This document shows, piece after piece, positions 27,427-36,412 of a DNA stretch of 63,204 nt (positions are counted from its first letter, which is position 1; every line of letters begins with the position of its first letter). The notes below the pieces were generated by a model. It was not told where the DNA came from. It saw only the letters and a list, made by a program, of their open reading frames with translations, and did not search any database. Source of the stretch: Steroidobacteraceae bacterium (GTDB lineage: Bacteria; Pseudomonadota; Gammaproteobacteria; Steroidobacterales; Steroidobacteraceae); contig JAQSWD010000025.1 in assembly GCA_029266835.1 (NCBI GenBank), forward strand, positions 1 to 63,204. The letters are read 5' to 3'. The position numbers and the translations under genes are program-made.

Positions 27427-27792
27427 ATGAAGAAGACACTCATCGTCATCGCCGCCGCGACCCTGCTTCCCCTGGGCGCAGCCGTTGCGGGCGAAGGCAA
27501 GGACAAGGCCGGATCGATGGCCACGAGTTGGGATACGCTGGATGCGAATCGCGATGGCCGCATTTCGCAGGCCGAAGCCGCGATGGACAGCACCATCACG
27601 TTCAGCGCTGCCGACAAGAACGGTGACGGATACCTCGACAAGAAGGAATTCCGCGATCACCACAAGAGCGGCTCTACGCAGCAGCCGCAGAGCATGCCGG
27701 AGTCGACCTCGCCGGATTCCTCGGCGACCGATCCGGTTCCGGAACCGGCTTCCAGCGAGCCCACGCCCGACACCGAAACGCCGCGTCAGTAA
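27427..27792 (+). CDS. Exported EF-hand protein
   Basis: 121 residues. Signal peptide about 1-21, then two EF-hand loops: D39-A-N-R-D-G-R-I-S...E50 and D63-K-N-G-D-G-Y-L-D...E74. Both loops keep the ligands at positions 1, 3, 5 and 12, so calcium binding is likely. The last 40 residues are a Pro/Ser/Thr/Glu-rich disordered tail. A clear AAGGAGA site lies before the ATG and a terminator follows. The 296 bp upstream hold no gene that I can support. Confidence 0.85.
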   Translation: MKKTLIVIAAATLLPLGAAVAGEGKDKAGSMATSWDTLDANRDGRISQAEAAMDSTITFSAADKNGDGYLDKKEFRDHHKSGSTQQPQSMPESTSPDSSATDPVPEPASSEPTPDTETPRQ

Positions 27793-27811
27793 CGCAGCAC
27801 TTGTCGGGCAC

Positions 27812-27848
27812 ACACCCGCGCGGGCCCTCGCCGCGCGGGTGTTTTATT
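27812..27848 (+). terminator. Rho-independent terminator of the EF-hand gene
   Basis: An 11-bp stem (27812-27822 with 27832-27842), 9-base loop, then TTTATTGT. Confidence 0.8.
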
Positions 27849-27944
27849 GTGTCCGGCGTGACGCGCGTCTCACCCGGTTGCCGGGTCCTTTCAGTTCCGC
27901 TCTTACGGGCCGTTATGACGGGGGATAGGGAGAGGTGAACGTAC

Positions 27945-29240
27945 GTGGCGATCAAATCGAAAGGCGAGCCAGCCGACACATCGGCCGTCCTTCGGCTGGG
28001 TGCTGCCCTCGAATCCTCCGAGTCCAGCCGGCAAGACCTTGCCACGGCGCTGGCCCACGAGCGCACGCTGCTGCGCACGATGATCGACCTGATCCCGGCC
28101 TTCATCTATGCCAAGGACGTGGGCAGCCGTTTCATCGCCATGAACGCCGCGCTGGCCCGGAACATGGGGACCGACCCCGACGCCGCCATCGGCAAGACCG
28201 ACTTCGACTTCTTCACGCCCGATCTGGCGAAGAAGTTTTATTCCGACGAGCAGGCGCTGATCAAATCCGGCCAGGCCATCCGCGATCTCGAGGAGCCGGG
28301 CTTCGACCAGGTCACCGGAAAGCCGCGCACCGTCGTGACATCGAAAGTGCCGCTGCATGACGTCAACGGCGAAGTGATCGGGATCATCGGCGTGGGCTTC
28401 GACATCACCGAACGCAAGATGGCAGAGCAGCGCATGGCCGCCGGTGAAAAGCTCGAATCGATCGGACGTCTCGCCGCCGGCGTCGCGCACGAGATCAACA
28501 CGCCCATCCAGTTCCTCAACGACAGCATCTACTTCATCCGCGAAGCCATGCAGGACCTGATGGCGCACAACACGAAACTGACCGCCACACTGGCTGCAAT
28601 GCTGCCGACGCCTCCCGAGGTGGACGAAGAGATCGAGGACCTGAAGGTCGAACTACCGCCGGCTCTCGATCGCATGGCCGATGGCCTGGCGCGCATCGCC
28701 GAGATCGTGCGGTCGATGAAGGAGTTCTCGCACGCCGACCAGGCCGAGAAGAGCCCCGTCGACCTGAACCGCGCCATCAAGAGCACGCTGGTCATCGCCA
28801 GCACCGAATACAAGTATGTGGCCGACGTGGTCACGGACCTCGCGCCCGATCTGCCGCTGGTGACCTGTCACGGTGGGCAGATCAACCAGGTGGTGCTGAA
28901 CCTGGTCGTGAACGCCGCGCATGCCATCGGCGACGTGGTGAAAGGCACGCCCAACAAGGGGAAGATCACCGTGAGGACGCGCGTCGAAGGCGGCTACGTC
29001 GTCATCAGCGTGAGCGACACCGGCGGCGGCATTCCCGAAAGCATCCGCCAGCGCATCTTCGACCCGTTCTTCACCACGAAGGAAGTGGGCCGTGGAACCG
29101 GCCAGGGTCTTTCGATCGCGCACAACGCGATCAAGGCCCACGGCGGCACTTTCGAATTCGACACCGAGGTCGGCAAGGGCACCACTTTCCGCGTGCGCCT
29201 GCCCGTGGAAGCCGCCGAGCGCGAAGCCAGCGCCGCCTGA
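27945..29240 (+). CDS. PAS-domain sensor histidine kinase (orphan)
   Basis: 431 residues from a GTG at 27945 with GGAGAGG nine bases before it. A short coiled start, then one PAS domain (about 45-160; FIYAKDVGSRFIAMNAALARNMG, closed by GFDITERK), HisKA with His182 in LAAGVAHEINTPIQFL, and HATPase_c with N-box (VVLNLVVNAAHAI), G1 (SDTGGGIP), F-box (FDPFFTTKEVGRGTGQGLSIA) and G2. No transmembrane segment, so cytoplasmic. No response regulator is adjacent. The stop is 21 bp before the left arm of inverted repeat B. Confidence 0.88.
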   Translation: MAIKSKGEPADTSAVLRLGAALESSESSRQDLATALAHERTLLRTMIDLIPAFIYAKDVGSRFIAMNAALARNMGTDPDAAIGKTDFDFFTPDLAKKFYSDEQALIKSGQAIRDLEEPGFDQVTGKPRTVVTSKVPLHDVNGEVIGIIGVGFDITERKMAEQRMAAGEKLESIGRLAAGVAHEINTPIQFLNDSIYFIREAMQDLMAHNTKLTATLAAMLPTPPEVDEEIEDLKVELPPALDRMADGLARIAEIVRSMKEFSHADQAEKSPVDLNRAIKSTLVIASTEYKYVADVVTDLAPDLPLVTCHGGQINQVVLNLVVNAAHAIGDVVKGTPNKGKITVRTRVEGGYVVISVSDTGGGIPESIRQRIFDPFFTTKEVGRGTGQGLSIAHNAIKAHGGTFEFDTEVGKGTTFRVRLPVEAAEREASAA

Positions 29241-29261
29241 CCTCACGGTGCCGCGCCTCAC

Positions 29262-29338
29262 GGTGCCGGGTGGGGATGGGGAAAACCCCATGCCCACCGG
29301 GTCACTGCGAATCGCTTTCCCCATCCTCACCCGGCACC
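29262..29338. repeat. Long inverted repeat, copy B
   Basis: Arms of 23 bp (29262-29284 and 29316-29338) with one mismatch and a 31-base loop. The outer ends are identical to copies A and C (GGTGCCGGGTG). A TCACGGTGCCG motif is doubled just before it (29243-29269). It lies between two convergent genes. Confidence 0.85.
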
Positions 29339-29345
29339 CGCCGGA

Positions 29346-31106
29346 TCAGGTAATCCGCGAAAAACCGCCGCCGTTGTTGCCGCCGCTGCTTCCACCGCTG
29401 CTGCGCGCACCGCGCGCGAAGCCACCGCGCCCGCGCTGACCACTGCCACCACCGCCACGACGCTGGCCATCGCGGCCGCGTCCTTGATGGCCGCCGCCAC
29501 GATTTTCGCCATGGCCGCTGCGCTGATTGCCACCCTGGCCATTGCCTTGACCGTCCCGCTGACCCTGGCCCTGATGACCCTGGCCGCCCTGCTGCGTGCG
29601 CTGCCCGCCACGATTGTCGTGACCGCCTTGCTGACCGCGCTGACCACCGCCGCGTCCGCGCCGGCCGCCACCGCCATTCTGTCCACGATTCCCTGGGCGA
29701 CTGCCGCCGGGATGACCCTGGCTCGAGCCGTGCTCGGCGCCTTGCGTGTCGTTGCCCGGCGCTGTCGGGGAGGACGCGCCGAAGTCGGCGGAGTAATCCT
29801 CATGTGATGCCTGTCCGGCGGCCCGCGGCGCATGCGCGCGTCCGCCACTCTGACCACCACGTCCACCATGCCGGCCGCCGCCCCCACCACCCGAGCGACG
29901 ATGTTCCGGCCGTCGGCGCGGATCCTGATGCGGCTGGTACTCGCCCGCTTCGGTGCTTCCCGCGCGAGGCGTGTGGGTACCTTCCGTGATCTCGAACTTC
30001 GGCGTGGGCGCGAACTCCACCTGCCGCTTGAGCATCTTCTCGATGTCCTTGAGCAGTGACAATTCGTCCGGCGACACCAGCGACACCGCGGCGCCCGTCG
30101 AGCCCGCGCGCGCCGTACGGCCGATGCGGTGCACGTAGTCTTCCGGTACGTTGGGCAGTTCGTAGTTCACGACATGCGGCAGTTCCTTGATGTCGAGGCC
30201 GCGCGCCGCGACTTCGGTGGCCACCAGCGCCGTGATGCGGTTTTCCTTGAAATCCTCGAGTGCGCGCACGCGCGCGTTCTGGCTCTTGTTGCCATGGATG
30301 GCCATGGCCGTGATGCCGGCGCGCTCCAGCTGCTGCGTGAGCCGGTTGGCGCCGTGCTTGGTGCGCGTGAACACCAGCACCTGGTGCCAGTCGCCTTCCT
30401 TGATGAGATGCGCGAGCAGGTGGCGCTTGTGCTCCTTCGAAACACGGTAGGCGCTCTGCTCCACCTTGTCGGCGGTGGCATTGCGCGGCGTGACCTGCAC
30501 CGATATTGGATTCTTCACGAACGAATTCGCCAGCTGGCGGATCTCGTCGGAGTAGGTAGCCGAGAACATCAGGTTCTGGCGCTGCTGCGGCAGCATCTTG
30601 AGGATGCGCTTGATGTCGCGGATGAATCCCATGTCGAGCATGCGGTCGGCTTCATCGAGGATGAAGATCTGCACCTCGGAGAGATTCACGGCGCGCTGTT
30701 CGCACAGGTCGAGCAGGCGGCCCGGCGTCGCGACCAGGATGTCGCAGCCGTTGCGCATGTTCGCGATCTGCGGGCGCTCGGACACGCCGCCGAAGATCAC
30801 CTGCGTGCGCAGGTCACCGTACTTGCCGTAGTCGGCGATGCTCTGCGCCACCTGCGCGGCGAGTTCGCGCGTGGGCGTGAGCACCAGCGCGCGCGGATTT
30901 CTGCCGGACCGCGCGCCCAACTTCTGCAGCAGCGGCAGCGTGAAACCGGCGGTCTTGCCGGTGCCGGTCTGCGCGCCGGCCAGCACGTCGCTGCCGGAGA
31001 GCACGGCCGGGATGGCCTGCGCCTGGATGGGAGTGGGCTGCGTATAGCCTTTGTCGGCCACGGCACGCAGCAGCTCGGGCTTGAGCCCAAGGGAATCGAA
31101 TGACAT
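29346..31106 (-). CDS. rhlE: DEAD-box RNA helicase RhlE with long RGG tail
   Basis: 586 residues. The helicase core (1-370) is complete: Q motif ([12 protein letters not shown]), motif I AQTGTGKT (45-52), Ia PTREL, Ib TPGR, II DEAD (151-154), [23 protein letters not shown]. Residues 380-586 are almost only Gly, Arg, Gln, Ser, His and Asn with many RGG and GGQ units, much longer than a typical RhlE tail. Such tails bind RNA and can drive condensation. Role: unwinding of RNA in ribosome assembly or decay. An AAGG site precedes the ATG. The 239 bp upstream could hold a long cold-shock-type leader. Confidence 0.92.
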   Translation of the reverse strand: MSFDSLGLKPELLRAVADKGYTQPTPIQAQAIPAVLSGSDVLAGAQTGTGKTAGFTLPLLQKLGARSGRNPRALVLTPTRELAAQVAQSIADYGKYGDLRTQVIFGGVSERPQIANMRNGCDILVATPGRLLDLCEQRAVNLSEVQIFILDEADRMLDMGFIRDIKRILKMLPQQRQNLMFSATYSDEIRQLANSFVKNPISVQVTPRNATADKVEQSAYRVSKEHKRHLLAHLIKEGDWHQVLVFTRTKHGANRLTQQLERAGITAMAIHGNKSQNARVRALEDFKENRITALVATEVAARGLDIKELPHVVNYELPNVPEDYVHRIGRTARAGSTGAAVSLVSPDELSLLKDIEKMLKRQVEFAPTPKFEITEGTHTPRAGSTEAGEYQPHQDPRRRPEHRRSGGGGGGRHGGRGGQSGGRAHAPRAAGQASHEDYSADFGASSPTAPGNDTQGAEHGSSQGHPGGSRPGNRGQNGGGGRRGRGGGQRGQQGGHDNRGGQRTQQGGQGHQGQGQRDGQGNGQGGNQRSGHGENRGGGHQGRGRDGQRRGGGGSGQRGRGGFARGARSSGGSSGGNNGGGFSRIT

Positions 31107-31332
31107 GAATATGCCTTATGAATGAGTAAACAGACTCGCGTTGCGTGGACGCTTGCGTCCCGCAGCGGTCATTAGCGAGGGAGGGTTTTGCGAATCGCCG
31201 CCGGGGTAACCGGCATTTTGACTTGCATGCTGCAGGGGGCGATGACCGCGCGACCCTTTAACCCGCGAGGACGAATCCATCGACGAGTTTCAGCGGGCGC
31301 GACTATACACGAAGCCCGCCGGGAGTTGCTGC

Positions 31333-31338
31333 TAGGCT
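31333..31338 (+). promoter_or_regulatory. Putative leaderless -10 (TAGGCT)
   Basis: TAGGCT ends 6 bp before the ATG at 31345. Confidence 0.35.
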
Positions 31339-31344
31339 TCACAG

Positions 31345-32073
31345 ATGACCGAATCCGGCGCAAAGACCTCGAAAACAGGCCTGAAATGGTCGATTCCCGC
31401 GCTCGCGCTCCTCGCGATCGGCGCGCTGGCCTGGTGGTTGGTGGGGTCCGGCGCTCGCGAAGCGGCAGCGGAACTGCTGGCCCAGCCTGCCTACCAGGTG
31501 TTGAAACGCCACGAGCCCGAGGCCTGGAAGCGCGTGCTCGCCGCTCATGAAAGCGCCAAAGCCGATGCTTCGAAGCGCGCGGAATTCATCAACGTGTCGA
31601 ACACCGAATTCAGCGCCGCGGCCACTCGCCGCCTGGCGCGCGCTTCAGCCGACGCTCAACTCGCGCTCATGCGCGACATGGTGAGCACGCTGCGGCTGCT
31701 CCGTTCACGCCCCGGCGACGCCTGCTTCCACTATCTGTATCCGGAAATCGATGGCGGCGCCGACGTCGCGCGCGAACTGGCGGCGGATGCCCAGGCGCGC
31801 ACGTTGTCCTTGTCCGCCGAGGTGATCCGTTCGTCCGCGGAGAATCCATCCGCGGCATCGGATCCCCAGGCGGCGGCGGCGCAACTCGGGCCTATTGTCG
31901 ACGCCGTGTACGCGGAGTTCGGCCCCGACACGCAGATGCTGGCGCATGCGCGCGAGCCCGGAGTCGATCGCGTGAAGGTTTGCGACATCGCGCTTTCCCT
32001 GTACCAACGCATTCTCGCGCTGCCAGCAACCGACGCAGCGCGCGTGTTCAGCGCAGTGGCCTCGCCCGAGTGA
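31345..32073 (+). CDS. Membrane-anchored protein of unknown function
   Basis: 242 residues. A short cytoplasmic tail, one N-terminal transmembrane helix (about 15-35), then an Ala-rich helical periplasmic domain. There are two cysteines, in GDACFHYLYPEIDG and VKVCDIALSLY, that could pair. I recognise no family. It is divergent from rhlE and followed by a LysR gene in the same direction after 186 bp. Confidence 0.65.
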   Translation: MTESGAKTSKTGLKWSIPALALLAIGALAWWLVGSGAREAAAELLAQPAYQVLKRHEPEAWKRVLAAHESAKADASKRAEFINVSNTEFSAAATRRLARASADAQLALMRDMVSTLRLLRSRPGDACFHYLYPEIDGGADVARELAADAQARTLSLSAEVIRSSAENPSAASDPQAAAAQLGPIVDAVYAEFGPDTQMLAHAREPGVDRVKVCDIALSLYQRILALPATDAARVFSAVASPE

Positions 32074-32135
32074 GCTGTCACGGTGCCGTCACGGTGCAAG
32101 CAGGCGAAACCTCGCGCCATTCGCGAACATCCTGA

Positions 32136-32171
32136 CCGCACGTCAACGGTGCGGCATGAATAAGAACATGC
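32136..32171. promoter_or_regulatory. Two adjacent inverted repeats upstream of the LysR gene
   Basis: CCGCAC-N7-GTGCGG (32136-32154) abuts GCATG-N8-CATGC (32154-32171), about 90-120 bp before the regulator start. LysR proteins often bind dyads upstream of their own gene, but neither is an exact T-N11-A site. Confidence 0.3.
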
Positions 32172-32259
32172 ACTTACGCCATTTCCACTGATGGCACGCG
32201 GCTTGCTTTACTCCGGGCATCGCAGCTTTGTGGGCTGAGTCAATGGGTGTTCCAATGGG

Positions 32260-33150
32260 ATGCGTACCCCCTCGCTGAAGGCCATCAAGACCTTTCAGAT
32301 CGCCGCCAGACATTCGAGCTTCGCCGTCGCCGCTGATGAACTTTGCATCACGCCGTCGGCAGTGAGCCACCAGATCAAGACGCTGGAAACGCAGCTGGGC
32401 CTGCCGCTGTTTTCACGTGGTGCGCGCGCGTTGGCGCTCACCGATGCTGGTGCGCGTTATCTCGAACAGATAGACGATCTCTTCGTGCGGCTGGAAGCCG
32501 TCACCGAGCAGTTGCGCGCGCGATTCGGCCGCACCAGCGTGCGCCTGCACGTGCCGGCGTACTTCGCGAGCGAGATGCTGCTGCCGCGGCTGTCGGAGTT
32601 CTCCAAGCTGCATGACGGCATCGATCTGCGCATCGATACCTCCGGCGGCCACGGCCGTCACCACGCCGCCGAGGCCGACATCTCCGTGGTCGTGGGCACC
32701 GGTCCGTGGAACGGACTGGTGGCGCACCCGCTGTTCGCGCAGACCATGGTGCCCGCCTGCTCTCCCGAACTGCTCGCGGAAAAGCCCGTGCGTCGCCACG
32801 AAGACCTCAATGCGCACACGTTGCTGGTGCACGAGGCCCGCCGTGACGACTGGGACCGCTGGGCCTCCGCCGTGGGCATAAAAGAGCTGCGGCCTTCGCA
32901 GATCGTGCGCATCGACTCCATGTCCGCGGCCACGCGCGCCGCGGAGAAGAAGATAGGCGTGGCGCTGCTGCCCGCCGAACTCTCGCGCCGCAAGTTCGCG
33001 CAGGGCCGCCTGGTACGCGTGTTCGATGAAGAACTCGTGACGCAGGAGGACTACACGTTACTGGTGCGCACCGAAGACGAAAACCGTGACGACATTCGCG
33101 CTTTGTGCGCGTGGCTGGTCGAGGCATGCCGCGCCCCCTCCGAGAATTGA
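32260..33150 (+). CDS. LysR family transcriptional regulator (GcvA-like)
   Basis: 296 residues. N-terminal winged helix-turn-helix (1-60; LKAIKTFQIAARHSSFAVAADELCITPSAVSHQIKTLE) and a LysR substrate-binding domain with VPAYFASEMLLPRL and IDSMSAATRAAEKKIGVALLP. The start pattern and the RARFGRTSVRLHV linker recall the GcvA/AmpR subgroup. No divergent target gene is present, since the upstream neighbour reads the same way, so its regulon is unknown. Confidence 0.88.
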   Translation: MRTPSLKAIKTFQIAARHSSFAVAADELCITPSAVSHQIKTLETQLGLPLFSRGARALALTDAGARYLEQIDDLFVRLEAVTEQLRARFGRTSVRLHVPAYFASEMLLPRLSEFSKLHDGIDLRIDTSGGHGRHHAAEADISVVVGTGPWNGLVAHPLFAQTMVPACSPELLAEKPVRRHEDLNAHTLLVHEARRDDWDRWASAVGIKELRPSQIVRIDSMSAATRAAEKKIGVALLPAELSRRKFAQGRLVRVFDEELVTQEDYTLLVRTEDENRDDIRALCAWLVEACRAPSEN

Positions 33151-33255
33151 CGAGTGAGGAAAACTGATGCGTCCGCCGAATCTTCTCGTTTGTTCGTGCA
33201 AGCAGTCCCCGGTAGTTTGACGATCGAGAGTTTCAAACCACTTAGGAGTGCAAAC

Positions 33256-33573
33256 ATGATTCGTCGAACCCACAAGTACCTCGTAATGGCCGCCATGATC
33301 AGCTTCGCCGCGTACGGCAACGCGGGCACCGCCGCGGTCTCGCCAGCGCTGGCCGCATGCAGCAAGGCGTTGATCGCGACGCTCGCCAAGTCGGACACGC
33401 TGCCGGCCTACAGCGTCAAGGCGCCCAGTGTTTACATCTCGGACATGGTCGACCCGAACGCGTTCACCGTGATCGCGAAGAATTCGAAGACCAAGGCACT
33501 GCTGGCCAAGGCTTCGTGCAAGGCCACGCCGACCGGAGAGATCGTTTCTTTCAAGACGTTGAAAATCAGCTGA
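33256..33573 (+). CDS. Small exported protein of unknown function
   Basis: 105 residues from the ATG at 33256, preceded by TTAGGAGTG. Signal peptide about 1-24. The mature part has Cys35 and Cys88 that could form a disulfide, in a short domain with ISDMVDPNAFTVIAKNSKTKALL. No family recognised. It follows the LysR gene by 105 bp and may be cotranscribed. Confidence 0.7.
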   Translation: MIRRTHKYLVMAAMISFAAYGNAGTAAVSPALAACSKALIATLAKSDTLPAYSVKAPSVYISDMVDPNAFTVIAKNSKTKALLAKASCKATPTGEIVSFKTLKIS

Positions 33574-33603
33574 GGACGCACTATCGACCGCACTCTTGAG
33601 AAC

Positions 33604-33661
33604 GAGAGGCGGACACTGATCCCCCCACCCCCCCTCTAAAGGGGACAGTGTCCGCCGTCTC
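33604..33661. repeat. REP-like inverted repeat (GGCGGACACTG family)
   Basis: Arms GGCGGACACTG at 33608-33618 and its complement at 33646-33656, extended inward by CCCC/GGGG with one extra base and outward by GAGA/TCTC. The loop is C-rich. Palindromes built on GGACACTG/CAGTGTCC are frequent extragenic repeats in gammaproteobacteria. This one is unrelated to copies A-C. Confidence 0.75.
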
Positions 33662-33771
33662 TGCCCTCGGGCAGATGGAGCAGCGGTCAGTCGGCGGAGA
33701 AACGGCCCGAAGAAGGCCGTACGCGCCCCGCGAATTCCACGGCGATCGAATCCTTCCCGCAGTCGAGACGG

Positions 33772-33786
33772 CCGCTAGAATAGCGG
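33772..33786 (+). promoter_or_regulatory. Palindromic start region with TAGAAT -10
   Basis: CCGCT-AGAAT-AGCGG ends immediately before the ATG at 33787. It contains TAGAAT (33776-33781) five bases from the start. The dyad may be an operator over a leaderless promoter. Confidence 0.4.
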
Positions 33787-34920
33787 ATGCCGTTCAAACT
33801 ACTGATCCTCAGCGTGTCCGCCGGCGCGGGCCATGTCCGCGCCGCCCAGGCGGTCGAAGCCGCGGCGCGCGAAGCCCGCCCTGCCATCGACGCCACGCAC
33901 CTCGACCTCCTGTCGCTGGTGCCCGCAGACTTCCGCAAGCTGTACGGCCAGCAGTACATCAAGCTGGTGGAGAAGCTTCCGCAGCTCTGGTCGTATCTCT
34001 ATGCGAAGACGGACCGCCCCAGCCGCGACTCGCTGATCGGCAACCTCAAGCGCGCGGCGGAAAAGCTCAACACGCGAAAGTTGTCCGCAGAGATCCGGCG
34101 CCTCGCGCCCGACGCCATACTCTGTACCCACTTCCTGCCGGCGGAGTTGCTGTCGAAGCACAAGGGCAAGGGCAGGAAGCTACCCCCGCTATGGGTACAG
34201 GTCACCGATTTCGACGTACATGCCCTGTGGGTGCATCCACACGTGGATCGCTACTGCGTGGCCAGCGACGAAGTCGCCTTCCGCCTCGAGGATCGCGGCG
34301 TGCCTCGCGACCGGATCTTCGTCACCGGCATCCCGGTGATGCCGCAGTTCTCGGCTGCCCTCGAACGCGAGACCTGCGCGCGCGAGATCGGCGTGAACCC
34401 CGGAAAATACACGGTGCTGATGATGGGCGGCGGCGCGGGCGTCGGCGGGCTGGAGGAACTTGCCGCACGTTTGTTGCGCCTGCCCGATGATCTTCAGCTG
34501 ATCGCGCTGGCAGGGCGCAACGAAGATCTGCTGAGGCGTCTGCGCAATCTCGCCGATGCGCATCCGGGCAAACTGTTTCCACAAGGGTTCACCACCACGG
34601 TGGAACGCATGATGACGGCCGCCGACCTGGTGGTGACCAAGCCGGGAGGGTTGTCAGTCTCCGAATGCCTGGCCATGGCGCGGCCCATGCTGCTGGTGTC
34701 GCCCATCCCGGGCCAGGAAGAACGCAATGCCGACTACCTGATGGAAGCGGGCGCGGCCATCAAGGCCGTGGACGCCGCGACGCTGGAATTCAAGCTGGCG
34801 CGGCTGATCAAGGACCCGGCGCGGCTGCGCGCCATGAGTGACGCGGCTCTCGTCATCGCGCGCCCGAAGGCGGCGGCCGAGGTCGTCGCGTTAGTATCGG
34901 CCGCGAAGTATCCAGGGTAG
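33787..34920 (+). CDS. Glycosyltransferase of the MGDG synthase/MurG type
   Basis: 377 residues, GT28-like. The N-terminal acceptor domain (to about 165) begins LLILSVSAGAGHVRAAQAVEAA, the glycine-rich loop of monogalactosyldiacylglycerol-synthase-like enzymes, and contains THFLPAELLS. The C-terminal donor domain has MMGGGAGVGG, GFTTTVERMMTAADLVVTKPGGLSVSECLAMARPML and PGQEERNADYL, the nucleotide-sugar site. Probably adds a hexose or uronic acid to diacylglycerol at the inner membrane. It is followed after 11 bp by an exported phosphatase. Confidence 0.82.
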   Translation: MPFKLLILSVSAGAGHVRAAQAVEAAAREARPAIDATHLDLLSLVPADFRKLYGQQYIKLVEKLPQLWSYLYAKTDRPSRDSLIGNLKRAAEKLNTRKLSAEIRRLAPDAILCTHFLPAELLSKHKGKGRKLPPLWVQVTDFDVHALWVHPHVDRYCVASDEVAFRLEDRGVPRDRIFVTGIPVMPQFSAALERETCAREIGVNPGKYTVLMMGGGAGVGGLEELAARLLRLPDDLQLIALAGRNEDLLRRLRNLADAHPGKLFPQGFTTTVERMMTAADLVVTKPGGLSVSECLAMARPMLLVSPIPGQEERNADYLMEAGAAIKAVDAATLEFKLARLIKDPARLRAMSDAALVIARPKAAAEVVALVSAAKYPG

Positions 34921-34931
34921 CGAGGTCGTCC

Positions 34932-35516
34932 ATGAGCCGTGTACTGGTTTTCTTTCTGTGTCTTTCCGCCGTCCCGGCGTGTGCCCAGGCTCCCGAGCCC
35001 GCGGCGGCCTCGGCGCCGGCCGCCCGCAACGAGAAATGGGCGATGCCGCTCACGCTCGAAGGCGTGCCCAACCTCCATCGCCTCACCGACTATCTTTACC
35101 GCAGCGAGCAGCCCACGGCGGAGGGGTTCAGGAACCTCGAGAAACTCGGCATCCGCACCGTGATCAACCTGCGCTACTTCAACAGCGACGACGATGAAGC
35201 CGAAGGCACCAACCTCAGGCTGCATCGCGTGAAGATCCTCACCTGGCGCGCCGGCGACGATCACGTCGTCGAAGTCATGCGCATGTTGCGGCAGAAGGAA
35301 AGCGGCCCCTTCCTCATCCATTGCCAGCATGGCGCCGATCGCACCGGGCTCATGAGCGCCATGTACCGCATGCTGGAGCAGAACTGGACGGCGCAGGAAG
35401 CGCTGGATGAACTCATCGACGGTGGCTACGGCTTCCACAGCGTGTGGAAGAACATCAAGCGCTATGTCTTGTCCGCCGATGTATCCAGGCTGCGCGCCGC
35501 GGTGGATGGCACCTGA
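34932..35516 (+). CDS. Exported dual-specificity phosphatase-like protein
   Basis: 194 residues with a leader (about 1-20); Cys17 in VPAC leaves a lipoprotein possible. The tyrosine/dual-specificity phosphatase signature is complete: IHCQHGADRTG, with nucleophile Cys131 and Arg137. An Asp in the WRAGDD loop (about 109-110) could be the general acid. The N-terminal strand pattern LYRSEQPTAEGFRNLEKLGIRTVINLR is typical of the atypical DSP/DUF442 branch. It forms a two-gene unit with the glycosyltransferase, so a phospholipid or phosphosugar substrate outside the cytoplasm is possible. Its 3' end overlaps the convergent transglutaminase gene by 55 bp. Confidence 0.82.
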   Translation: MSRVLVFFLCLSAVPACAQAPEPAAASAPAARNEKWAMPLTLEGVPNLHRLTDYLYRSEQPTAEGFRNLEKLGIRTVINLRYFNSDDDEAEGTNLRLHRVKILTWRAGDDHVVEVMRMLRQKESGPFLIHCQHGADRTGLMSAMYRMLEQNWTAQEALDELIDGGYGFHSVWKNIKRYVLSADVSRLRAAVDGT

Positions 35517-36412
35517 GAGGCGGGGTCCGCCCGGATCTCCGTCACCTCGACGCTGACCGACAACTTGTGCTCCGCTCCGCCGAGGATCACTCCGCGCAAG
35601 GGTGAGACGTCATCGAAGTCCCGGCCCAAGGCCACGGCCACGTGGTCGGTGCCGGCGAAACATCCGTTGGTGGGGTCGAATTCCATCCATCCGAATGGCG
35701 GGCTCCACACCGACACCCAGGCATGCGAAGCGTTGTCGCCGACCATCGCCGCGTTGGTGCGCAGATAGCCGCTCACGTAACGCGCCGGCAGCCCTCGCGA
35801 GCGCAGGCAGGAGATCATGAGGTGCGCGAAATCCTGGCAGACGCCACGGCGCTTCTCGAGCACTTCGGTGGGCGAGGTGCTGATGTTGGTGACGCCGGAC
35901 ACGTAGCTGATGTCCTTGTGCAGTTTCGTCGACAAGGCTTCGGCGCATTGCAGGATGGACTGGCCCGGCGGAAAACACCCGGCCGAGTAGTCAGTGAAGC
36001 TCTGCTTGAGTCGCACATGCGGGGATTCATGCCGGAAGCGCGCGGCATCGAGCTGGTCGCGTGACGGCCAGGCGCCGTGGTACGCGAACGAGTCGCGCAC
36101 CCTCTCCCATGAATCCGTGGTTTCGACCCGCACGGCGGACCGCGGATGCACTTCGATCTGCATCTCCGAGACCACCCTGAGCTCGCGGTGCGGCTGCGCC
36201 AGCTCGACGCGGATCATGGGATTGCCGAAGGCATCCAGCTCGTTCACGCGGCGGTGGTTCTCGGGCGATACCTGGATATCGTGCTCCAGGCATTCCTGGA
36301 ACGGCGCGGGCCGCGGCACCAGGTGCAGCAGGTGATGCGAATGCACCACGTCGGCCGCGTACTCGTAGCGCGTCTCATGACGTATGCGGTACTTGCGGCT
36401 GGCGCTGCTCAT
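35462..36412 (-). CDS. Transglutaminase-like protein
   Basis: 316 residues. An N-terminal beta domain (RIRHETRYEYAADVVHSHHLLHLVPR) is followed by a papain-like transglutaminase core with Cys192 (RRGVCQDFAHL), His230 (ASHAWVSVW) and Asp246 (FDPTNG). The triad is complete. No signal peptide, so it acts in the cytoplasm as peptidase, amidase or transglutaminase. Third gene of the leftward operon, coupled by ATGA to the ATP-grasp/alpha-E fusion. The 3' end overlaps the convergent phosphatase gene. Confidence 0.88.
   Translation of the reverse strand: MSSASRKYRIRHETRYEYAADVVHSHHLLHLVPRPAPFQECLEHDIQVSPENHRRVNELDAFGNPMIRVELAQPHRELRVVSEMQIEVHPRSAVRVETTDSWERVRDSFAYHGAWPSRDQLDAARFRHESPHVRLKQSFTDYSAGCFPPGQSILQCAEALSTKLHKDISYVSGVTNISTSPTEVLEKRRGVCQDFAHLMISCLRSRGLPARYVSGYLRTNAAMVGDNASHAWVSVWSPPFGWMEFDPTNGCFAGTDHVAVALGRDFDDVSPLRGVILGGAEHKLSVSVEVTEIRADPASQVPSTAARSLDTSADKT

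Noticed and set aside
29484-29807. A plus-strand frame encoding an Ala/Leu/Thr-rich, membrane-like peptide opposite the rhlE tail
   Set aside because: It is the complement of RGG/GGQ repeat codons; the hydrophobicity is an artefact of reading Gly/Gln codons in reverse.
29400-29960. Regular short repeats that could suggest a CRISPR or tandem-repeat locus
   Set aside because: The repeats are in-frame RGG/GGQ codons of rhlE with no constant spacers.
32077-32100. TCACGGTGCCG motifs before the LysR gene as a fourth copy of the A-C repeat
   Set aside because: Only the outer few bases match, and there is no opposite arm.
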